Source: Acidobacteriota bacterium (GTDB taxonomy: Bacteria; Acidobacteriota; Blastocatellia; Pyrinomonadales; Pyrinomonadaceae). From it: 64,000 nucleotides of DNA. Below, piece by piece: positions 36,715 to 44,518 of the stretch (its first letter is position 1; each line of letters begins with the position of its first letter). The stretch spans positions 62,001 through 126,000 of the forward strand of contig JAIVJV010000010.1 of the NCBI GenBank assembly GCA_020199835.1. The letters are read 5' to 3'. The notes under the pieces are model-generated. The model was not told where the DNA came from. It ran no database searches and saw only the letters and a program-made list of their open reading frames with translations. A program made the translations under genes and the position numbers.

Positions 36715-36919
36715 GACGCCAGATCTTATGGTCCAACCATCGTCCGTCAACGGCCGAATCATCGGAACCTGGACCGCTACGGCTGACCCTGCATCCGTGC
36801 TGATTCGCGTGACCTCTTCGCAGGAGTTGAACCAGTCGCACAAACGTTTGCTCAAGAAAGCCGCGGACAGTTACGGATCTTATGTCGGAGCACGTGCGCG
36901 AGCGGCATATGGATTGTAA
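36707..36919 (+). pseudogene. Possible 3' fragment of an AlkZ-like winged-helix gene
   Basis: A 70-codon frame starting inside the last codons of the permease. The segment VNGRIIGTWTATA followed by helical SQELNQSHKRLLKKAADSYGSYVG resembles the C-terminal part of AlkZ/HTH_42 winged-helix DNA glycosylase-like proteins, where a GRxxGTW strand precedes the last helices. The large N-terminal part of such a protein is absent. It is either a truncated relic or a small unknown protein; there is no ribosome-binding site. The resemblance is from memory of the family and is not certain. Confidence 0.35.
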
Positions 36920-36947
36920 AAGATCCTGGACCAAGGAGTCCTAAGAG

Positions 36948-37328
36948 ATGCCAAGATACGGGAAAAAGGCCGGAGAAAAAGTTGAAGAAGCCATGCGCGA
37001 GCGAAAGCGCGGCACGCTGAAGAGCGGACGTTCCGGCAAGAAAGTGACGAGCAAGAAGCAGGCGATCGCGATCGGGCTCGCCGAAGCTCGCAGAGAAGGC
37101 GGAAAGGTTCCGGCGAAGAAAGGCTCAAAGAAGGGTTCGAAAAAAGGATCAAAGAAGGGCTCAACCAAGAAGCGATCTACAAAGAAGCGTTCAACGAAAA
37201 AGGGATCTACTAAAAAAGGATCTACTAAGAAGCGCTCGTCGAAAGAAGTAACGCAAACGGCGTTGACTAATTCGAGCCCAGGGTTCATACCGGGGGGTCG
37301 AAGAACTAACGCCAACGGCGTTAACTAA
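36948..37328 (+). CDS. DUF6496-type Lys/Ser-rich basic protein
   Basis: A 126-residue, very basic protein. The N-terminal 58 residues (YGKKAGEKVEEAMRERKRGT, LKSGRSGKKVTSKKQAIAIG, LAEARREGGKVPAKK) match the DUF6496 pattern found in many soil bacteria. A tail of about ten KKGS/KKRST repeats (37111-37242) follows; its sequence resembles histone H1-like or plasma-rich DNA-binding tails, so nucleic-acid binding is a reasonable guess. A GGAGTCC ribosome-binding stretch precedes the ATG. The last 24 residues read through a palindromic repeat and may not be native; the original stop may have been lost. Confidence 0.75.
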   Translation: MPRYGKKAGEKVEEAMRERKRGTLKSGRSGKKVTSKKQAIAIGLAEARREGGKVPAKKGSKKGSKKGSKKGSTKKRSTKKRSTKKGSTKKGSTKKRSSKEVTQTALTNSSPGFIPGGRRTNANGVN

Positions 37329-37398
37329 TTTCAGCCCAGGGTTCATACCCTGGGGGAACAGTTTCTCTGAAACAACAACTCCAAAGGAGTTGGCTAAC
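37256..37398. repeat. Cluster of short palindromic repeats
   Basis: Two near-identical units begin at about 37256 and 37314: AACGGCGTT, then ACTAATT, then GCCCAGGGTTCATACC. A degenerate third piece, CAACTCCAAAGGAGTTGG, lies at 37376-37393. Each contains small palindromes (AACGNCGTT, CCCAGGGTTCATACCCTGGG). The first two are separated by 58 bases. The rest of 37329-37528 holds no gene beyond the leader of the Gly-rich peptide. Confidence 0.75.
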
Positions 37399-37528
37399 TT
37401 GTTTGGCATTGAGCTTGCCCCACAGGTAGACCATCGAACGATCTTGTCTCGAAAGAGTTCAACCTACTTAGATGGACCGACTCTTTGGATACAGGTCACG
37501 CTCAGTACATCTACAAGGAGGGCATACG

Positions 37529-37750
37529 ATGGCAAAGGAAAACCAAGGTGGCGGCGGCCAGCAAGGTGGCGGCGGCCAGAAGGGTGGCCAAGGCGGCGGC
37601 GGCGGTAAGCAAGGTGGCGGCCAGCAAGGTGGCGGTGGCGGCCAGCAAGGCGGCGGCGGCCAGCAAGGCGGCGGCGGCGGCCAGAAGGGCGGCCAGGGCG
37701 GCGGCGGCGGTCAGCAAGGTGGCGGTGGCGGCCGCGGCGGTAGCCGATAA
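37529..37750 (+). CDS. Gly/Gln-rich low-complexity small protein
   Basis: A 73-residue protein made almost wholly of GGGGQQ and GGGGQKGGQ units after MAKEN, ending GRGGSR. It has a strong ribosome-binding site (AAGGAGGG, eight bases before the ATG) and an intrinsic terminator 20 bases after its stop, so it is very likely a real, separately transcribed gene despite its composition. No signal peptide. Such sequences are disordered; similar glycine-rich stress-inducible proteins exist, but no function can be assigned. The other frames through the same DNA give Ala-rich translations and are shadows. Confidence 0.7.
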   Translation: MAKENQGGGGQQGGGGQKGGQGGGGGKQGGGQQGGGGGQQGGGGQQGGGGGQKGGQGGGGGQQGGGGGRGGSR

Positions 37751-37770
37751 CCACAATTAAAACTACCGAG

Positions 37771-37806
37771 GAAGGTGAGTCGTCAATCCGGCTCACCTTC
37801 TTTTTT
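37771..37806 (+). terminator. Intrinsic terminator after the Gly-rich gene
   Basis: GAAGGTGAG (37771-37779) pairs with CTCACCTTC (37792-37800), followed by TTTTTT. Confidence 0.9.
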
Positions 37807-38115
37807 ATTTCACCGGCCGGCTACATAAACCACGTCACGACGAGCCCGGCAGTCGCGGCAAAGATCGCAAGCGTCGTAAGCCCCAGACCTGCAGCGCAAA
37901 AATCGCAGCCGTCACGGGAACGATGATCAGCGGCAACGGCAAGGGCACGAGCACCGCAAGCGCCGCAGCCAAGAGTTATACCTTCACACGCAGGACCGGT
38001 CTGTGTTTGAACACGGCAGACGCGGATAAACACGCGCAGGTGGCATCGCCATTGCACGATACGCGCGTTGGCAGACTGGCGACTCGAAAACATACGACGA
38101 AAGGAGCAAACTGCC
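37807..38115. other. Intergenic region, possible decayed membrane-protein remnant
   Basis: No intact gene is supported in these 309 bases. On the minus strand around 37970-37825 two adjoining frames are strikingly hydrophobic: LAAALAVLVPLPLPLIIVPV in one, and TTLAIFAATAGLVVTWFM to a TAG in another, as if one small membrane protein had suffered a frameshift; a TAA lies just upstream. AAGGAG near 38099 is the ribosome-binding site of the next gene. Confidence 0.3.
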
Positions 38116-39057
38116 ATGAAATCGCTTTGGGCGCTCCGCAACATCAGTTGGCTCGAGTTAGCCAAACGAGTCTGGAAAGAAAGTAGCGACGACCGTGTCT
38201 TCGGCCGTGCGGCCGAACTGTCCTACTACTTTTTGCTCGCACTCTTCCCCCTCCTGATCCTTTTAACTTCGATCATCGGCCTCGTCATCGGCCAGGGCAC
38301 CGGAACACGCCAACAACTCTTCAGCTATCTCGGGCGCATCGTGCCGCCATCTGCGTTTCAACTGATCGAAGCCACGATGATCGAAGTCTCCAGCGGCAGC
38401 GGCGGCGGCAAGATCTCGTTCGGACTTTTGGCCGCACTCTGGGCAGCGTCAAACGGCATGAGCGCGATCACGGAATCGCTCAACATCGCTTACGACGTGG
38501 AGGAGGGCCGCCCGTGGTGGAAGGCGCGACTCGTCGCAATCGCGCTGACAATCGCGCTCTCCGTGTTGATTATTTCAGCGTTGCTGTTGGTTGTGGCGGG
38601 TGGTCACATCGGTGAGAGTCTCGGCGGTTATCTCGGCTACAGCTCAGCATTTGCGACTGCGTGGAAGATCATTCAGTGGCCGGTCGTGCTTGCCGTCATG
38701 ATCCTTGCGTTTGCGTTGATCTACTACTTCGCTCCCGACCTTCGTGAACAGGCGTGGAGCTGGCTCACACCCGGCGCGGCAATCGGCGTCGCATTGTGGG
38801 TGCTTGCCTCGTTGGGCTTTCGTATGTATCTGCAGTTCTTCGACAGCTACAACAAGACGTACGGATCGCTTGGCGCGGTAATCATTCTCATGCTGTGGCT
38901 TTACTTCACCGGGATCGCGGTCCTGATTGGCGGTGAGATCAATTCCGAGATCGAAAACGCCGCCGCCGAACAAGGCGCGCCCGAAGCGAAGGAACGCGGC
39001 GAGAAGAGCCCCGATGAGAATGAAATGAAGCGCGCGAGCGCAGCCGGTCACCGCTGA
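38116..39057 (+). CDS. YihY/BrkB-family inner-membrane protein
   Basis: A 313-residue polytopic protein. The start ATG 38116 has an AAAGGAG site. Family features are RAAELSYYFLLALFPLLILLTSIIG in helix one, ALWAASNGMSAITESLNIAYDVEEGRPWWKAR in the loop before helix three, and the closing TYGSLGAVIILMLWLYFTGIAVLIGGEINSEIE. The family has six helices and was once called ribonuclease BN by mistake; its transport or structural role is unsettled. The C-terminal 30 residues are charged and cytoplasmic. It converges on the phosphatase-like gene with a three-base gap. Confidence 0.92.
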   Translation: MKSLWALRNISWLELAKRVWKESSDDRVFGRAAELSYYFLLALFPLLILLTSIIGLVIGQGTGTRQQLFSYLGRIVPPSAFQLIEATMIEVSSGSGGGKISFGLLAALWAASNGMSAITESLNIAYDVEEGRPWWKARLVAIALTIALSVLIISALLLVVAGGHIGESLGGYLGYSSAFATAWKIIQWPVVLAVMILAFALIYYFAPDLREQAWSWLTPGAAIGVALWVLASLGFRMYLQFFDSYNKTYGSLGAVIILMLWLYFTGIAVLIGGEINSEIENAAAEQGAPEAKERGEKSPDENEMKRASAAGHR

Positions 39058-39060
39058 GTG

Positions 39061-40626
39061 CTAGTTGTTGAGCGGTAGATCGACGATCAACGGATTATGA
39101 TCTGAAATCCGATCCTTCAGCGCGTAGTTCAACGTCTTGAGCGTGCGGCCAAACTGCGGCGCAAAGTGAAATGGTTGATCGCGATCGTTTGGATCCGTAA
39201 GCCCGACGGGTTTTACAAAGATCCAATCGAGCTTCAACGCCACACTGATCTTTCCGCTGAGTTCCATCGTGCTGACAAATCCCTTCGACGCTCGTTCGTT
39301 CGAGTCGGAAAGAGTCTCGCCGCTCGCGCCGATCGAATACTGTTTCGCGCCGCGAAAATCAAACGCTCCTCCATCCGTAAAGCGAAAGTCTTTCAACGTG
39401 CTGAAAAACTTCTCTTCCGAATTCTCAGATACAAACCTGACGCTCTTCACTGTCGGATCTTTTCTCGTGCGCTGCATCTTCACAGCGCCGACAGTGATGT
39501 CGTAAAGGAGACCGACGCCCGTTGCATACTTGATCCCTTGCGTGACCCAGAATTTACTGCTGCCGAGTCGTTTCTTTACCTCGCGTTGAAATGAAGTCGG
39601 CGTCGCATCACTGCCGGAAGTATTCATGTCACCCGCGAGAACGACGGGGTTTGTCAGCGGTTGGATTTGCGCGAGCAGCTCTTCGAGTTGTTTCAAACGC
39701 TCCGCCGGTTTTGCTTTTGCTTCGAGATGCGTGGCGACGACCGTCATCACACCGCCCGGAATGCTGCGCTCTTCGATATCGGCCAGCAACATCATGCGGC
39801 CGCCGCGCCGCACTTCGCGCGCGATCTTCTCGCCAAAGACGATGCCGGCGCCTTTGCGTTTTGATTTTTCGAGTGTGGACACACCTTTCTTCTCATCTTC
39901 ATACCAATCGTGCCCCTGGGTTTTGAACGGCACGAGCCTGACGTTGCGCACTGGAAACCGGCTCAGAATCGCTGTGCCGTGCAAACCCAGCGTGCGTGAT
40001 TTATCCACCGCGAGGTTTTGGACCATCTCGGATTTGTCGGCGCTACTTTCGCCTTCAAGAGTCTCCGTTCCCAGACTCAATGGATCGACTTCCACAAACT
40101 CGACACCGAACGCGTAGTTCATCTGCAATGCGCTCGCGAGATCGCGCACGACGTTGCGGTAATCGGTGCGTTTCAATCCCCAGTCAGCTTCGTTCAGCAC
40201 GACGACGTCAGCGCGGCTCAACATCGCTGCTTGTTCAAGGATCTCGTTGAGGTTGAATTTCGAGCTACGCTCCGCAACCGGCAAACGCCGGAAGAACCGT
40301 TGATCGCTGGAGAGCGCGGCTTTGATCGCTTCAAACTCGACGCCGCGTGCGATGTTCCAGGTAGCGACGCGAATGAAACGTTTGCCGAAATCGTTTCGCG
40401 CACCGGCTTTTGGCCCACGAACGCCGATAGAGTTATTGACAAACGGAGTGGTTAGTAACCGATCGAGGCGAGTTGCAAGCTCCGCGGGCGGAACGTCGTT
40501 TTCATAAAGCGCAAGCAGATCGTTGTAGGCTAAAAGCGGCGGTCCACTTTGCTGTGCCGAGGTTATTGAGTTGGCAAAGAAGACTAATAACAGCAGCACA
40601 CACAACCGTGGCTTAAAAAGGTGCAC
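39061..40626 (-). CDS. Secreted endonuclease/exonuclease/phosphatase-family protein
   Basis: A 521-residue exported hydrolase of the DNase I-like fold. GTG 40626 is chosen as start: GGAGGA lies nine bases before it and it gives a signal peptide (LCVLLLLVFFANSITSAQQ); longer frames would overlap the upstream gene. Active-site blocks are visible in order: RVATWNIARG (Asn), VVLNEADWG (metal-binding Glu), VVATHLEAKA (His), VLAGDMNTSG (Asp, Asn) and ISDHNPLIVDL (Asp-His pair). The family hydrolyses phosphodiesters in nucleic acids, sphingomyelin or inositol phosphates; the substrate cannot be told. A charged insertion (about 190-240) is unusual. Confidence 0.88.
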   Translation of the reverse strand: MHLFKPRLCVLLLLVFFANSITSAQQSGPPLLAYNDLLALYENDVPPAELATRLDRLLTTPFVNNSIGVRGPKAGARNDFGKRFIRVATWNIARGVEFEAIKAALSSDQRFFRRLPVAERSSKFNLNEILEQAAMLSRADVVVLNEADWGLKRTDYRNVVRDLASALQMNYAFGVEFVEVDPLSLGTETLEGESSADKSEMVQNLAVDKSRTLGLHGTAILSRFPVRNVRLVPFKTQGHDWYEDEKKGVSTLEKSKRKGAGIVFGEKIAREVRRGGRMMLLADIEERSIPGGVMTVVATHLEAKAKPAERLKQLEELLAQIQPLTNPVVLAGDMNTSGSDATPTSFQREVKKRLGSSKFWVTQGIKYATGVGLLYDITVGAVKMQRTRKDPTVKSVRFVSENSEEKFFSTLKDFRFTDGGAFDFRGAKQYSIGASGETLSDSNERASKGFVSTMELSGKISVALKLDWIFVKPVGLTDPNDRDQPFHFAPQFGRTLKTLNYALKDRISDHNPLIVDLPLNN

Positions 40627-40708
40627 GAATAAGGTCCTCCAGGATAAATGTTTGCTGGCGGTCGCAAAACGACCACGAGAACGAGTGAACGACGCGGAGC
40701 ATTCATTC

Positions 40709-41803
40709 TCAGCGCACCTTTCCTCGGCCTGCAACCTGCCATACCGTTTCGACTTGTTCACCACGAACGCCATAGATCTCGTCGTGCATGTTTACCGTCG
40801 TGCAAACGTGATTCGGGATAATCATGAGCCGCTCGCCGACGCTATATCTTCGATCGGATTGGGTCACATTGAGATGACCGTGTTCTTCGGAGAGGCGTTC
40901 TATCTCCGTTGCCGGATCGTCTTTAATGAGGCCGAAGCCGCGGCCGTGTTCCGCGTGGTAGGTATCTGACGAGAAAGTTTTTGAGCCGCCGTCGATGACG
41001 GCGCGTCCCGAGACGCTCGTGCTCACGACGGTGACAAGCACCGACAACGCACAATCCTCGATCGTCGCCGCGGAGACACCGACGGTGCTGCGATCGTTGA
41101 AGATGTACGTTCCGGGCCGTACTTCGTTCACGCCGTGAAAGAACTCGCTTTCGTAACGGCTCGGCGTTGAGCCGCCACTGACGATCGCAAAAGGTAGTCC
41201 GGCACGCGCAAACGCTTCGTAACAGCGGTCCAGAAAGTCATTAACCTGTTTCCGTAACACGGCGCGCTCATCCGGCGACACGCCAAAGTGTCCCGGGAAA
41301 AACATCAAACCTTTGAACTGCAGCCCTGGCAGTGACGAAATCTTTTGGGCCAATGCCAACGCGTCGTTTTCCGTCGCGACGCCACAACGTCCAAACCCAA
41401 CATCCAGCTCGATGAGAACGCCCACCTCGGAGCCGCGTTTGGCCATCGCCGCTGAGATTCCGCGAGCTGCTTCTTCGGAATCGACTGCCACCGTAACCGC
41501 GGCACGTATCGCAAGGTCCGCGAGGCGTTTCGTTTTTGCTGGTCCAACAATCGGATAAGCGATCAGCAGATCGTTCAGGCCCGCCTTGAGCATCACTTCG
41601 GCTTCACCCAGCTTGGCGACCGTGATGCCCAGAGCGCCGCTGGCGATCTGTTTTTTGGCGAGTTCGGGAATCTTGTGCGTCTTCGTGTGCGGCCGCAGAC
41701 GCAGGTGGTGACGGCGGCAATACTCCGCCATCTGCGACAGGTTCCGCTCCATCACATCAAGGTCAACCACCAGAGCCGGCGTGTCGAGTTCGGATATCAG
41801 CAT
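40709..41803 (-). CDS. DSD1-type PLP enzyme (D-threonine aldolase/D-serine dehydratase-like)
   Basis: A 364-residue fold-type III PLP enzyme. The motif RPHTKTHK near residue 37-44 carries the cofactor lysine; GLMFFPGH and SGGSTPSRYE contact the substrate and phosphate. The C-terminal domain has the metal-binding region HGHLNV followed by IIPNHVCTTVNMHDEIYGV with His and Cys ligands, which marks D-threonine aldolase and D-serine dehydratase rather than plain alanine racemase. These enzymes act on D-hydroxy-amino acids in the cytoplasm. Its ATG overlaps the stop of the VWA gene (TGATG), so the two are translationally coupled. Confidence 0.9.
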   Translation of the reverse strand: MLISELDTPALVVDLDVMERNLSQMAEYCRRHHLRLRPHTKTHKIPELAKKQIASGALGITVAKLGEAEVMLKAGLNDLLIAYPIVGPAKTKRLADLAIRAAVTVAVDSEEAARGISAAMAKRGSEVGVLIELDVGFGRCGVATENDALALAQKISSLPGLQFKGLMFFPGHFGVSPDERAVLRKQVNDFLDRCYEAFARAGLPFAIVSGGSTPSRYESEFFHGVNEVRPGTYIFNDRSTVGVSAATIEDCALSVLVTVVSTSVSGRAVIDGGSKTFSSDTYHAEHGRGFGLIKDDPATEIERLSEEHGHLNVTQSDRRYSVGERLMIIPNHVCTTVNMHDEIYGVRGEQVETVWQVAGRGKVR

Positions 41804-43947
41804 CAGGGAACGATCGTAAACGGTGCGTCCTGCTTCATGGACTTGCGTGTCACCATGTCCTTGACCTCGATCGCCGCAACGTAATTTCCCGGCGCCAATC
41901 CCGCCAAACGAATGTATTCCGCCAACGTCAAATGCGGCACCGGTTGGTTCTGCACCTCACTCAACACGAAATCAAAAAACTTCGTCGCCGGCTGCCCGTC
42001 TTTCAACAAACGCACCGTGATCCGCACCAGCGGTTTATTCGTGTCAGGACTGTTCGCCGCATTGTAAACCGACAGAAACATGATCAGATTATCCGTCGCC
42101 TGAAATTGCCTGCCCGGCGACGGACGAATCTGCGAACGCTCGTGCGTAAACACGTCCGCCGGCTCATCACCCGCGAGCAGCGGCAAACGCGCCTGCTCAA
42201 CAAAACGACTCAGCACCACCGGCGTCACCGCAAACTCCGCATCCGGTTCAGGCACCACAAACTGCTCCCGCTTCGCGCTCGTCTTACCCGACTGGCGATC
42301 TCTCACAATCAAATCGAGCGTGTACTCACCCGGCGCGAGTACCATGTCCTGTCGATAGAAAATGTTGTTATTGACGATCGACTGGTAATCAGCGTCGGTA
42401 AGGTTTACGTCGAAGGTCCCTCCGAGCCGCGAAAGAATCTTGTCGGTCGTCGTTTTCAACACACCAAGCACATCCAACTGCATCGCGCGCTTGTCGCCCT
42501 TGCGTTCAAACTTCACCGCCGCCGGCGGCAACTCAATCGCGAGTGGCACCGTAAACAAACCTTCGCGCGCACGAAACTGGCTCAACGAAACAAACACCGG
42601 CAACTCCGGATTCGCTTGCGCCGCCGCAAAACCACTCAAGAGCTTCTTGTCAGCCGGCGACAACGGCACGATCTCTTCCGGCGGAATCGCGTAATAGCCC
42701 GAGCGCGAAACGATCTGCGCGTCAGGCCGCTTCACTTCGATCTTCACTTTGCGAAACGTGCCGTCGAAATTCTGATTGGTGCTGCGATAAGCGAGCGTGT
42801 AACGCGCGTGAATCTCCTCGTTGATTCGTTCGAGCCCCTGGCCGATATCGTTGTTGCCTTTGAGAAATCTGCCGCCGGTGTCGCCCGAGATGCGATAAAG
42901 AATGTCGTACTCGCGGCTTTGTCCTTCCTGTCGAACGTTATCGAACACGGTCTCGCCACCAACGGCACGGATTCTTTGCTCCTGGTTCACAATGCCGGAG
43001 ATGCCGGCAAGCGGGGTCGAAGGAACGAGTGAACCGGACGCGGGCGCGCCTGCACGCAGACCGGCGGAATCGATGATGTAGATCGCAACGTTCGCGCGGT
43101 TCGCGATGTCGATCGTGCTTTGCACCTGCCAGTCGAGCACCGCGGGCGTGACGAAACCTTGCGAGAACAGCACGACTGTTTTCTTGCCCGGAATCGTTCT
43201 GAGGCCTTCGGCGATTGCTGCGAGCGCCGCGAGAATCGGTCGCGACTGTTGTAACCCAAGTGCCGTGCGCAACTTCACAAACTGCGCCAACATGACTTGC
43301 ATGATCATGATTCGCGCGGCGTCGGATCCACCGGCGGTTGACGTGATCACGCCTCCCGAAGTCGCCGCCGCTAACTGTGCCTGGTGCGAACTGATGTTCT
43401 CAGCAAGGTCTTTCTGTTCGAAACCTTTCGAGGTGGAATTGACTGCGGTGTTCTCGAGCGCCGCGATCAATTTCGACTTGTCCTGCGTAAATGGTTGCAG
43501 CAGTTGCAAACCATTAGTGACTGCGAGCAGTGCGACCGTGTCGTTTTCCGTGATCTGATCGCGCACGTATTTCAGCGTGCCTTCGCGAACCTGTTTGAGA
43601 TTCGTGATGTCGGTGGTTTGCGAGTCAAGCACGAGGGCAACGTAGTTGCGCGCGGCTGCGGGCGGCGTGCTGGTTGTCGTTTCGGGCGCTGCCGCGGCCG
43701 GGCTCTTTGTTTCCGTTCGCGACAGGGGCGCGTCGAAAAACTCGATCTTCTGCGCCACTCCATTCTCGACAATCGTGAAATCCTCTGCTTTCAAGTCAGG
43801 GATGTACTTCCCCTTCTTATCTTTCACGATCACGTCGATGTTGACGAGATTCGCTTTAACTCGTACCACCTCGTCGCTTGTTTGCTGCTGCGCGGTGGCA
43901 ACTGAGCAAATCAGGATCGCGAGCAGAAGAATTGCAACGTACTTCAT
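41803..43947 (-). CDS. VWFA-related acidobacterial protein
   Basis: A 714-residue exported protein. ATG 43947, preceded by GAGGG, starts a signal peptide (YVAILLLAILICSVATAQQ). The N-terminal strand-rich segment VNIDVIVKDKKGKYIPDLKA with EDFTIVENG is the hallmark of the VWFA-related acidobacterial family (TIGR03436). The von Willebrand-type domain follows (YVALVLDSQTTDITNLKQVREG for the metal-site strand, then KKTVVLFSQGF). The C-terminal half (about 440-714) is beta-rich with no named domain. The family is greatly expanded in Acidobacteria and of unknown function. It starts four bases after the stop of the peroxidase-related gene. Confidence 0.9.
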   Translation of the reverse strand: MKYVAILLLAILICSVATAQQQTSDEVVRVKANLVNIDVIVKDKKGKYIPDLKAEDFTIVENGVAQKIEFFDAPLSRTETKSPAAAAPETTTSTPPAAARNYVALVLDSQTTDITNLKQVREGTLKYVRDQITENDTVALLAVTNGLQLLQPFTQDKSKLIAALENTAVNSTSKGFEQKDLAENISSHQAQLAAATSGGVITSTAGGSDAARIMIMQVMLAQFVKLRTALGLQQSRPILAALAAIAEGLRTIPGKKTVVLFSQGFVTPAVLDWQVQSTIDIANRANVAIYIIDSAGLRAGAPASGSLVPSTPLAGISGIVNQEQRIRAVGGETVFDNVRQEGQSREYDILYRISGDTGGRFLKGNNDIGQGLERINEEIHARYTLAYRSTNQNFDGTFRKVKIEVKRPDAQIVSRSGYYAIPPEEIVPLSPADKKLLSGFAAAQANPELPVFVSLSQFRAREGLFTVPLAIELPPAAVKFERKGDKRAMQLDVLGVLKTTTDKILSRLGGTFDVNLTDADYQSIVNNNIFYRQDMVLAPGEYTLDLIVRDRQSGKTSAKREQFVVPEPDAEFAVTPVVLSRFVEQARLPLLAGDEPADVFTHERSQIRPSPGRQFQATDNLIMFLSVYNAANSPDTNKPLVRITVRLLKDGQPATKFFDFVLSEVQNQPVPHLTLAEYIRLAGLAPGNYVAAIEVKDMVTRKSMKQDAPFTIVP

Positions 43948-43951
43948 TGTC

Positions 43952-44518
43952 TTACCCTCTGCCGACACCGAGTGCGTCGGCCACACGATTGATGTAGTTG
44001 AACCATGAAGCGATCAACGTGATCTGGAGGATGCCTTTGTCGTCAAAACCAACTGCGCGGAGACGATCGTGATCGCGTGGCGAAATGCGCGTCGCGTCAC
44101 GCGTGATCTGCACGACGTAATCGAGCATGACTCTCTCCTGCTCTGTGATGGGCGCGGAGGTGTAGTCTTCTTCCAGCGCCGCCACCAGTTCCTGATCCAA
44201 TGTCACTCGACGCAGAAACTCTGCGTGTGATTCGATTCAATAATGGCACCGGTTCGTCACTGACACGACTGTCGTGATCATCTCGTGCTGGCGTCGCGTC
44301 AAAGGCAGATCAGGCGACATCAACGAGCCGAACGTCGCAAACGCGTGAAAGAGCGCCTTCGGGATAAGGCTGTGCGACGCAACGATGCCCGCCGTTTCGC
44401 CGTCAGGCGTCGGGTGGACCGGCGTGGCGTATTCGATTGGATAGAGTTCGCGCTGCGATTCAACCGCCTTGCGAACCTCGTCGTCTTCGGTAACGGCGAC
44501 AGTTTTAATCCACGTCAT
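43952..44518 (-). CDS. AhpD-like peroxidase-related protein with an in-frame TGA: candidate selenoprotein
   Basis: Read through the TGA at 44237-44239, the frame gives 188 residues, the usual length of the peroxidase-related branch of the carboxymuconolactone decarboxylase/AhpD family. The N-terminal half ends [17 protein letters not shown]; the second half resumes [11 protein letters not shown] and closes with [22 protein letters not shown], a family signature. The TGA falls where the second active-site Cys belongs: Glu79, eleven residues, Cys91, two residues, position 94 (TGA), three residues, His98, the same spacing as the Glu-Cys-Cys-His relay of AhpD. A hairpin follows directly (see next entry). 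A simple nonsense mutation or sequencing error is the alternative. The gene overlaps the permease gene upstream by 14 bases. Confidence 0.82.
44203..44230 (-). promoter_or_regulatory. Candidate bacterial SECIS hairpin
   Basis: Six bases after the in-frame TGA, TCAC-ACGCAGA pairs with TCTGCGT-CGA-GTGA: seven perfect pairs next to the loop, a three-base bulge, then four more pairs. The apical loop is GTT, beginning 17 bases after the TGA and starting with G. The bacterial SECIS pattern, as I recall it, asks for a loop with G in its first two bases about 16-37 bases downstream. The hairpin lies inside the coding sequence, as bacterial elements do. Confidence 0.75.

Noticed and set aside
37485..37760. 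Ala/Val/Ser-rich frame over the Gly-rich gene
   Set aside because: It is the same repetitive DNA read one base off; the ribosome-binding site fits the Gly/Gln frame.
41932..43032. 366-residue open frame on the plus strand
   Set aside because: Antisense to the VWA protein; Arg/His-rich shadow composition with no domain.
43952..44206. Separate small ORF for the C-terminal half of the peroxidase-related protein
   Set aside because: It starts at an internal GTG inside the hairpin and lacks the N-terminal half; joined across the TGA the two halves form one family-length protein with conserved active site.
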